Below the pieces are notes generated by a model. It was not told the origin of the DNA. It saw only the letters and a list, made by a program, of their open reading frames with translations, and ran no database searches. 16,127 bases of DNA from JBDREA01 sp043820265 (GTDB taxonomy: Archaea; Altiarchaeota; Altiarchaeia; IMC4; JBDREA01), in the NCBI GenBank assembly GCA_043820265.1, contig JBDREA010000023.1:1-16127 (forward strand). The letters run 5' to 3'. The position numbers and the translations under genes are program-made. How positions within the stretch are numbered: position 1 is the first letter of the stretch; the number at the start of each line of letters is the position of its first letter. Shown here one piece after another: positions 1 to 5,385 of this stretch.

Positions 1-13
1 AACAATAGAAAAA

Positions 14-1072
14 ATGACTAAAGGATACGACACTGCTTTGGTAAGCAGTTACAAATACATGCACGCCCATTTTGGCGAACTCCTAAGTATCTACAGTCAA
101 CCATTAACGTGTAAAATTATGAAAATTTTTCTCGAGGAACCACAATGCTCCGTGAATGAGTTTAAGAAACACATCGGTCCAGAGGTTAAGGGCTATGCTC
201 TCAGTCGGCACTTGGGCATGCTTGTTGATAAGAAACTAGTAGAACGTGTTGGAAAAATATATATATTAAAAAACGATATGCACTTCAAACGAATGGTGGA
301 GGCTAGCCAAAGGATCCATAAACTTTTACATAAAAAAATACCAGTCAATCTTTCTCACGAATATATCGCATCTTGTGCCAGTTTATTTTCAAGTCTAATA
401 TATGACGATATATCTGACGTATTGCTCCATATACTTTTAGACGGCGAAAGGCCTTTCAAAGAGATTGTTGCTGTTTACCGGGACAACCATGCGTATATTT
501 CCGCAAATGTCCTTCGATATCATCTTTCTAGAAAGGAATTCGAAGCTTGTGGGAAAAGAATTCAAATATTCAATTTTCTAGATGGGACGTACTGTTTAAC
601 CCCTGAGGCTATTGAGATTCATAACATTTTTGATGAATTCATGATGGGTTATAAAGCAGACAATGAAGCTTGGATGGATTCAATCTGGAAGAAACCACTC
701 AAGGAACTAATAAGCGCCAGAGCATCAATTGTGCATTCAGAGGATTTCTTCTATAAGGTTTTAAGGTCTCTTGGAAAAAACCATTTTGTGATCGTTAGAA
801 CCACACAACCCGAAGGGACCATAACCATCGAAAATGCCATGAATAAAATGGGCGAACAATTGAAACGTCCGGGTTTTTGGACAAATGTGCATGCAAAAGA
901 CTTAATGGAAAAACTTAAAAAAGAAGATATCCTCAAAGGCGAACATAGCTTGATGGATGTATACCTGCAACGAGGCAGCTTCGATCGAAGCCACTACGTA
1001 GTCGACCTAGGCCACAACACCTATGGAGTCCTAGACCTTCCCCGCATCATGAGCATAGTCAACGACACCTAA
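14..1072 (+). CDS. Winged-helix DNA-binding protein with two wHTH-like domains
   Basis: 352-aa protein, probably an archaeal transcription regulator. Residues about 31-85 read as an ArsR-like winged helix: helices, then the recognition-helix segment YALSRHLGMLVDKKLVER, then a beta-wing around KIYILKN. Residues about 134-195 look like a second, more divergent winged helix (NVLRYHLSRKEFEACGKR followed by IQIFNFLDGTYCL). The C-terminal third (about 235-350) is an alpha/beta segment I do not recognise; it could be a ligand-sensing domain. No membrane segment or signal peptide. The start ATG lies 13 nt from the window edge, so the promoter is not visible. The first 900 bases are clearly more AT-rich than the following genes. 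Function as a regulator is inferred from the fold; the regulated target is unknown. Confidence 0.6.
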   Translation: MTKGYDTALVSSYKYMHAHFGELLSIYSQPLTCKIMKIFLEEPQCSVNEFKKHIGPEVKGYALSRHLGMLVDKKLVERVGKIYILKNDMHFKRMVEASQRIHKLLHKKIPVNLSHEYIASCASLFSSLIYDDISDVLLHILLDGERPFKEIVAVYRDNHAYISANVLRYHLSRKEFEACGKRIQIFNFLDGTYCLTPEAIEIHNIFDEFMMGYKADNEAWMDSIWKKPLKELISARASIVHSEDFFYKVLRSLGKNHFVIVRTTQPEGTITIENAMNKMGEQLKRPGFWTNVHAKDLMEKLKKEDILKGEHSLMDVYLQRGSFDRSHYVVDLGHNTYGVLDLPRIMSIVNDT

Positions 1073-1098
1073 CCTTAGATTGCTAATCATTTGACCTT

Positions 1099-1135
1099 TC
1101 GTTATTTTTTCTTTGTTTTTTTGTCTGTTTTTATA
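1099..1135 (+). terminator. U-rich archaeal-type terminator
   Basis: Several T-runs (6, 7 and 5 consecutive T) separated by single other bases lie 27-63 nt after the stop of the first regulator. Archaeal RNA polymerase commonly terminates at such U-rich stretches without a hairpin. The stretch could also be read as an N-terminal, Phe-rich extension of the next gene, but I consider it noncoding. Confidence 0.45.
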
Positions 1136-1196
1136 TTGTTTGTTCCTATTTCCTATGTGAAACACTACTGTTTACGATCATGGCAGTGTTTACACG
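1129..1196 (+). promoter_or_regulatory. TATA-like box plus inverted repeat (possible autoregulatory operator)
   Basis: A TATA-like element (ttttatat, 1129-1136) is followed at the expected start-site distance by an inverted repeat: tgtgaaacact (1156-1166) and agtgtttacacg (1185-1196). It contains an exact 7-bp core, aaacact/agtgttt. A third partial copy of GTTTAC occurs at 1170-1175. The position over the predicted transcription start, just upstream of a gene with two HTH domains, fits autoregulation; this is inference. Confidence 0.35.
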
Positions 1197-1216
1197 CAGG
1201 TTTTTCACCCTCTATA

Positions 1217-2320
1217 ATGATATTAAGTGAAAAACCTCGCGAAGTAGGTGTATTTTTTTGGTGTTTTGGGTTGGCGAAGTTTACTGACAAAGAAAAAAAC
1301 GTGTTTTGGGGTTTGGTAGCGTGGCCTACAGCTAACGATAATGAGCTCGCCCAGAAACTGGGTCTTTCCCGTTCCACTGTTACTGTCATCCGCCAGCGTC
1401 TTGAGGAAAAAGAACTGATCTCCACCCGCAAGATCCCAGATTTTGAGAAGATCGGAGCCGAGATATTCACAGCCCTCTATGGGGAGTATTCTTCTGCGGG
1501 CACGCTCGACGAGAGGGTGTTTTCTTCTGACAGCTCATGCGACTATCATCCCAACACGTTTTATATGCTTTCATCAGGTGGCCACCATGTTTCGTTTGCC
1601 GCAGCAGCTGATTTCACAGAGGTGAAGTCCCACATTGAAGACCACCATGAGCTCTTTCATGCGGCGGGTTTTAAAAGCGAGCGACGCCACAACTATGTTT
1701 TGTTTCCGTTGAAGCTCAGCAAGATACACAGGTTCTTTGATTACGCACCACTTCTGGCCGAACACTTCGGATTGCAGGGGCAAACGAACGGAGACGAATC
1801 AGAGGTTTCAACAGGCGGACTGGTCGAATTGTCTATCCGAGAAAAGCAGGTTTTGGCCGCCATGTTGGAGGAACCCGGCGCCTCCGACGGCGAGCTGGCT
1901 TTGGCCACGAACCTCAGCCGCCAGACAATCAACGCCATGAAGAAACGCTTTGATGAACAAGGCCTGCTGAAAACGGTTCGCATCCCGAACGTCGCAAAGC
2001 TCGGCTATGAGCTCACAGTTTTCACCCACATGCACATCAACCCTCACGCCCCCTTAAAAAAGAGGTCAAAGGGAATCGAGTATCTCATGGAAGACGCAAG
2101 TCACGTACTTAAAGTTTCGGGCAACCTGGAATCAGTACTTCTTTCGGTCTACAAGAACTACTCCGACTACATGGCAGGCCAGCAAAGGCTCCGCGACCAC
2201 TACGAAAAAAAAGGCTTCCTCATAGAAGACCCGATCGTAAAGATATTTCCCAATGCCGACTCAAAGACTGTAGTCGACCACAGCTTCGCGGCGATGACGA
2301 AAAGGGTGCTTGACCGTTGA
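1217..2320 (+). CDS. Tandem-duplicated winged-helix regulator
   Basis: 367 aa from ATG 1217. The reading frame is open back to 1091, but that part encodes only a Phe-rich stretch overlapping the T-rich terminator and promoter, so I reject it. A TTG at 1271, just before the first HTH, is another possible start. Two similar halves are visible. Residues 22-91 and 205-274 each run from an F/LT-D/R-EK helix through a MarR/Lrp-like HTH (ELAQKLGLSRSTV and ELALATNLSRQTI), a helix with RLEEKELI or RFDEQGLL, and the phrase KIPDFEKIGAEIF or RIPNVAKLGYELT. Each half continues into an alpha/beta region that may sense a ligand or dimerise. The protein therefore arose by internal duplication and could bind DNA as a monomer with dimer-like symmetry. 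It converges on dnaK with a 1-nt gap. Target genes unknown. Confidence 0.65.
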   Translation: MILSEKPREVGVFFWCFGLAKFTDKEKNVFWGLVAWPTANDNELAQKLGLSRSTVTVIRQRLEEKELISTRKIPDFEKIGAEIFTALYGEYSSAGTLDERVFSSDSSCDYHPNTFYMLSSGGHHVSFAAAADFTEVKSHIEDHHELFHAAGFKSERRHNYVLFPLKLSKIHRFFDYAPLLAEHFGLQGQTNGDESEVSTGGLVELSIREKQVLAAMLEEPGASDGELALATNLSRQTINAMKKRFDEQGLLKTVRIPNVAKLGYELTVFTHMHINPHAPLKKRSKGIEYLMEDASHVLKVSGNLESVLLSVYKNYSDYMAGQQRLRDHYEKKGFLIEDPIVKIFPNADSKTVVDHSFAAMTKRVLDR

Positions 2321-2321
2321 C

Positions 2322-4289
2322 TTATTCTTTTTTATCCTCTTCTTTATCGTCTTTTTTGTCTTTTTCTTCATCTACGACTTCGTAGTCTGCGTCGACGACA
2401 TTATCGTCTTTTTTACCGGACTTATCATCTTTGCCATCGGCTGCATCGCCTTCCTGTTGCTGGGTTTGCTGGTAGGCGGTGGCCGCGTCCTGATACATCT
2501 TGGCAAAGAGTTCCTGGCTTGCCTGGGAGAGCTCTTCGGTTGCTTTCTTGATTTTTTCGTCGTCATCTGCTTCAAGGGCCTTTTTTACGGCTTCGAGTTT
2601 TTCTTCAGTTGCATTTTTCTTGTCGGCTTCCAGTTTGTCGCCTGCTTCCTTGATTGCCTTCTCGGTCGCATACATCAAGGAGTCGGCGTTGTTTCTGATT
2701 TCGACTTTGTCCTTGGCCTTCTTGTCCTCTTCGGTGTGGACTTCGGCTTCCTTTACAGCCTTCTCGATTTCTTCGTCGCTTAGGCCGGAGCTGGATGTGA
2801 TTGTTATCTTTTGCTCTTTTCCTGTTCCCAGATCCTTTGCTCCGACGTTTACTATGCCGTTTGCGTCGATGTTGAAGGTCACCTCGATTTGGGGTATTCC
2901 CCTTGGCGCGGGTGGGATTCCGATGAGCTGGAATCTGCCGAGTGTCTTGTTTCCGGCTGCCATCTGCCGTTCGCCTTGGAGCACGTGGACGTCCACTGCC
3001 GGCTGGTTGTCTGCTGCGGTGGAAAACACCTGGCTCTTTTTGGTGGGGATGGTTGTGTTTCTCTCGATGAGTTTTGTGAAAACGCTACCTAAGGTCTCGA
3101 TTCCGAGCGAAAGAGGAGTTACGTCCAATAAGAGGAGGTCTTTGACTTCTCCTGCGAGCACTCCCGCCTGGATTGCCGCGCCGACCGCGACGACTTCGTC
3201 TGGGTTGACGTTTTTGTTGGGTTCTTTTCCGAAGAGCTTTTTAACTGCCGCTTGCACTGCGGGCATCCTCGTCTGTCCTCCGACCAATAGAACTTCGTTG
3301 AGGTCTGATGCCTTGAGGTCGGCGTCTTTGAGGGCTTGTTCACAGGGTCCGATGGTTGCTTTTATGAGCTCTGAGGTCAGGTCTTCGAGTTTGGCGCGGC
3401 TTAATTCGATGTTTAGGTGCTTTGGTTGGCCGTCTTTTCCCTGGGTTATGAATGGGATGTTTACTGTCGTCTTTACAGTGGTTGAGAGCTCGCATTTGGC
3501 TTTTTCTGCTTCGTCTTTGAGCCTTTGTAGGACAACTGGGTCGGCTTTGAGGTCGATTCCTTCTACCTTTTTGAACTCGGCCGCCAGGAAATCGATTAAT
3601 TTTTGATCGAAGTCGTCTCCTCCGAGGTGCGTGTTTCCGTTTGTGGACTTGACTTCGGCGACTCCTTCGCCGATCTCAAGAATCGAGATGTCGAAGGTTC
3701 CTCCGCCGAGGTCGTAGACTGCGATTTTTTTGTCTTTTTTTTCCTCGAGTCCGTATGCAAGCGATGCCGCTGTCGGCTCGTTTATGATTCTTAACACTTC
3801 AAGTCCTGCTATCTTTCCAGCGTCCTTTGTCGCCTGTCTTTGGCTGTCGTTGAAGTAGGCGGGGACTGTGATGACTGCTTGCATGACTTCTTCGCCCAAG
3901 TAGGCTTCGGCGTCGGTCTTCAGTTTCTGAAGTATCATGGCGCTGATCTCAGGCGGGCTGTATTCTTTGCCTCCAACCTCTACCCTGACGTCACCGTTTT
4001 TTGCCTCTTTTAAGGGGTATGGGACTAGTTTTTTGTCTGCTTCGATTTCCTTAGACTTGTATTTTCTCCCCATGAATCTCTTAACGGAAAATACGGTGTT
4101 TTGGGGATTGGTGACTGCCTGCCTTTTTGCGACTTGGCCTACGAGTCTTTCCCCGTCTTTTGTGAACGCCACCACTGATGGCGTCGTCCTGTTTCCTTCT
4201 GCGTTTGCGATTACATTTGGTTTTCCCCCCTCCATTACTGCCATGCAGGAGTTCGTTGTTCCTAAATCTATTCCGATTACTTTTGCCAT
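2322..4289 (-). CDS. dnaK: Hsp70 chaperone DnaK
   Basis: 655-aa ATP-dependent chaperone that binds exposed hydrophobic peptides, working with GrpE (nucleotide exchange) and a J-protein. The nucleotide-binding domain starts IGIDLGTTNSC (residues 5-15) and carries VYDLGGGTFD (191-200) and the LLVGGQTRMP signature (334-343). The interdomain linker DLLLLDVTPL is at 384-393. Next come the beta substrate-binding domain, a helical lid and the conserved DADYEVVDE end (633-641), here followed by an extra Lys/Asp/Glu tail of about 14 residues. I chose ATG 4289 because AGGTGG lies 7 nt upstream; a GTG nine bases earlier is less likely. Residues about 78-102 hold the segment present in Gram-negative DnaK and absent from Bacillus-like ones. 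Cotranscribed with grpE, 13 nt upstream. No dnaJ follows; the next gene converges. Confidence 0.98.
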   Translation of the reverse strand: MAKVIGIDLGTTNSCMAVMEGGKPNVIANAEGNRTTPSVVAFTKDGERLVGQVAKRQAVTNPQNTVFSVKRFMGRKYKSKEIEADKKLVPYPLKEAKNGDVRVEVGGKEYSPPEISAMILQKLKTDAEAYLGEEVMQAVITVPAYFNDSQRQATKDAGKIAGLEVLRIINEPTAASLAYGLEEKKDKKIAVYDLGGGTFDISILEIGEGVAEVKSTNGNTHLGGDDFDQKLIDFLAAEFKKVEGIDLKADPVVLQRLKDEAEKAKCELSTTVKTTVNIPFITQGKDGQPKHLNIELSRAKLEDLTSELIKATIGPCEQALKDADLKASDLNEVLLVGGQTRMPAVQAAVKKLFGKEPNKNVNPDEVVAVGAAIQAGVLAGEVKDLLLLDVTPLSLGIETLGSVFTKLIERNTTIPTKKSQVFSTAADNQPAVDVHVLQGERQMAAGNKTLGRFQLIGIPPAPRGIPQIEVTFNIDANGIVNVGAKDLGTGKEQKITITSSSGLSDEEIEKAVKEAEVHTEEDKKAKDKVEIRNNADSLMYATEKAIKEAGDKLEADKKNATEEKLEAVKKALEADDDEKIKKATEELSQASQELFAKMYQDAATAYQQTQQQEGDAADGKDDKSGKKDDNVVDADYEVVDEEKDKKDDKEEDKKE

Positions 4290-4302
4290 GTTTCCCACCT
4301 AT

Positions 4303-4806
4303 TTATCCTTTTTTTACTGCTACTTTGACTTTTGCAGGTCTAAGCACTTGGTCGTGCAGTTTGTAGCCTGTTTGAATCTCTTCTACTATGTGGTCTTCTG
4401 AGTGCTCGTCAGTTGGTACAGTCATCAGTGCCTCGTGAACTACTGGGTCGAAGGGTTCGCCTTTTGCTTTGATTGACGATACTCCCTCTTTTTCTAGTAT
4501 TAGTTCAAGGCTTTGAAGGGTCAGTTTGACGCCTTCTGTTAGCGCTTTTATATCATGCGAGTTGTTCGTTGCCTTGAGCGCTCTTTCGAGGTTGTCTTTG
4601 ACGTCCAGGGTTTTTAGGAGTAATTCTTTGTTGGAGTATTTGATTGTTGCAGTTCTCTCTTTTTGGATCCTTTTTTGGTAGTTGTCGAATTCAGCTTGAA
4701 GCCATGCTAGCTTTTCGGTCAGCTCTTCCACATGGGTTTCTTTTTCTTTAAGCTGGTGTTTGAGGTCTTTGCGCTTGCCTGATCCTATGGTTTGTTTGTC
4801 TGTCAT
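4303..4806 (-). CDS. grpE: GrpE nucleotide exchange factor
   Basis: 167-aa co-chaperone that releases ADP from DnaK. Residues about 14-60 form the long N-terminal coiled coil (LKHQLKEKETHVEELTEKL, then the AEFDNYQKRI motif). Residues 60-110 are the dimer helical bundle (KTLDVKDNLERAL). The C-terminal beta-wing holds the family signature GEPFDPVVHEAL (116-127) and GYKLHDQVLRPAKVKV (147-162). Size is slightly short but complete. The ATG at 4806 has GGGTG about 5 nt upstream in the - strand leader. First gene of the grpE-dnaK unit. The preceding roughly 280 nt are a chain of hairpins downstream of a TATA box, suggesting an unusually long, structured 5' leader and possible post-transcriptional control. 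Confidence 0.97.
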   Translation of the reverse strand: MTDKQTIGSGKRKDLKHQLKEKETHVEELTEKLAWLQAEFDNYQKRIQKERTATIKYSNKELLLKTLDVKDNLERALKATNNSHDIKALTEGVKLTLQSLELILEKEGVSSIKAKGEPFDPVVHEALMTVPTDEHSEDHIVEEIQTGYKLHDQVLRPAKVKVAVKKG

Positions 4807-4829
4807 TTAACACCCAACGACACTATTAA

Positions 4830-5087
4830 CGCTAAGTTTTCCACTAGTCTATGAAAGAAACAGCAGAGCTGTTCCTGCGTACGGGAAATTTTCGATTTCC
4901 CAGAGTTGATTGGTAAGTGGAAAACTTGCGCCCTAAGAACACGATAGTGTTCTTGGGCCCAAGGTCAGCTTCGCTGACCTTAGGGTGTAACTAACACGGC
5001 GAAGAGCAAAGCTCTTCGCGTGCACGAAAACTACTGTTTTCGTTGCACCGGTCAAACTCATTATAGGTTTCTGTTAACCGGTGGTAG
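4830..5087 (-). ncRNA. Candidate structured RNA / long grpE-dnaK mRNA leader
   Basis: Nearly the whole interval can be folded into consecutive stems. Listed in - strand order: J 5046-5052/5077-5083 (7 bp); G 5024-5031/5036-5043 (8 bp); F 4999-5007/5011-5019 (9 bp); E 4961-4969/4973-4981 (9 bp); D 4935-4942/4947-4954 (8 bp). Then comes a 12-bp perfect stem A, 4834-4845/4916-4927, that encloses two hairpins: C 4883-4889/4895-4901 and B 4859-4864/4868-4873. Loops are 3-5 nt, except J (24 nt). The predicted start site from the TATA box at 5103-5113 falls at the base of J, and the Shine-Dalgarno of grpE follows stem A. I did not recognise RNase P, SRP or any riboswitch consensus. The strand assignment rests on the promoter, since the stems themselves are symmetric. 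It could instead be a DNA palindrome cluster. Confidence 0.5.
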
Positions 5088-5102
5088 TTTACATGGGTTT
5101 GA

Positions 5103-5113
5103 GTGTTTATAAG
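5103..5113 (-). promoter_or_regulatory. TATA box for the grpE leader
   Basis: The - strand reads cttataaacac here, a good archaeal TATA element preceded by an A-rich stretch. A start site 22-26 nt downstream would be near 5083-5087, immediately before hairpin J. This gives a leader of roughly 280 nt before the grpE ATG. Confidence 0.5.
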
Positions 5114-5165
5114 ATTGTCGTTTCTCTAAAGAAAGTTTCTTAACTAAGTCTGTTTCGTTTTATTC

Positions 5166-5258
5166 CTACTTCTTTCTCAAGTGCCTGGTCTTCTTCCTGC
5201 GCTTTTTGAGCTTGTGTCTGCGCATCTTTTGGAGTTTTCGCTTGCGTCCACAGGGCAT
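5166..5258 (-). CDS. 30-aa basic peptide, AURKAIP1/COX24 (mS38/bS22-like) family candidate
   Basis: A complete 30-codon gene (ATG 5258 to TAG 5166) with a perfect Shine-Dalgarno GGTGAT five bases before the ATG and a TATA box about 55 nt upstream of it. The peptide begins MPCGRKRKLQ and ends in HKLKKRRKKTRHLRKK; more than half of its residues are Lys or Arg. The pattern KM-x2-HK-x3-K-x3-KTR-x-LR-x-K is that of the COX24_C/AURKAIP1 domain of mitochondrial ribosomal protein mS38 and of tiny bacterial small-subunit proteins. The start MPxGxKRK resembles the Bacteroidetes versions. Archaeal/eukaryotic eL41 is similarly small and basic, but has a conserved Trp near its start that is missing here. 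It would be an extended helix buried in rRNA. Family membership is by eye; the gene signals are clear. Confidence 0.7.
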   Translation of the reverse strand: MPCGRKRKLQKMRRHKLKKRRKKTRHLRKK

Positions 5259-5308
5259 ATTATATCACCAGATAAGCATGATTTTAAGGTTACGTCTACG
5301 GAGTCTGC

Positions 5309-5320
5309 AAATATAAATAA
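5309..5320 (-). promoter_or_regulatory. TATA box for the 30-aa gene
   Basis: The - strand reads ttatttatattt, followed by a predicted start near 5288-5292. That gives a leader of about 30 nt containing the GGTGAT ribosome-binding site. The box partly overlaps the foot of the hairpin at 5316-5344. Confidence 0.45.
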
Positions 5321-5344
5321 CATCGGTTTTCAACCGATGTTGTT
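5316..5344. repeat. Hairpin (10-13 bp stem, TTC loop)
   Basis: Perfect inverted repeat aacatcggtt (5319-5328) / aaccgatgtt (5332-5341) with a 3-nt loop, extendable by three pairs including one G-T. It lies 42-70 nt past the stop of the membrane-anchored ectodomain gene. It could stabilise or end that mRNA, but there is no T-run after it on the - strand, so it is not a classical bacterial terminator. Confidence 0.6.
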
Positions 5345-5346
5345 AT

Positions 5347-5380
5347 GCCGAACAGCCGAAATTCCTCGGCTGTTCGTAGC
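5347..5380. repeat. Hairpin (11 bp stem plus 2 bp)
   Basis: Perfect inverted repeat cgaacagccga (5349-5359) / tcggctgttcg (5366-5376) with a 6-nt loop. It is closed by an outer GC/GC pair after a 2-nt bulge (5347-5348/5379-5380). It begins 5 nt after the TGA of the gene at 5386. It has the same general plan (outer short stem, bulge, long perfect stem, small loop) as the hairpins at 4931-5048. Confidence 0.6.
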
Positions 5381-5385
5381 AAAAA

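Noticed and set aside
1091..1216. N-terminal hydrophobic extension (would be a signal or TM helix) of the tandem regulator
   Set aside because: It is the translation of a T-rich terminator/promoter stretch. Homology and normal composition begin only after about 1270, and ATG 1217 is a sufficient start.
2500..3606. Long + strand open frame (368 codons) opposite dnaK, and the Phe-rich frame at 2310-2783
   Set aside because: Antisense shadows of dnaK codon bias; low-complexity Ser/Phe-rich products, no start signals, no recognisable domains.
4087..4125. Repeat of gtgttttggg shared by dnaK (about 4096) and the regulator gene (1261, 1309)
   Set aside because: Only 10-11 bases long, inside coding sequence, without matching context; probably chance.
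4804..4836. CIRCE-like (HrcA) operator in front of grpE
   Set aside because: TTAGCGTT and GGGTGTTAA show only partial symmetry with the TTAGCACTC-N9-GAGTGCTAA consensus and the site lies far downstream of the predicted promoter.
4883..4901. tRNA T-arm (TTCGATT within a stem)
   Set aside because: The stem does not close a 7-nt T-loop correctly and no acceptor, D or anticodon arms surround it.
4830..5087. RNase P RNA, because the - strand contains ACAGAAAC near 5067-5074
   Set aside because: That CR-V-like string lies at the 5' end of the predicted transcript rather than the 3' end, and no CR-I or other conserved segments are present.
4830..5380. CRISPR array
   Set aside because: The stems have different sequences, with no repeated unit of 20 or more bases and no regular spacers.
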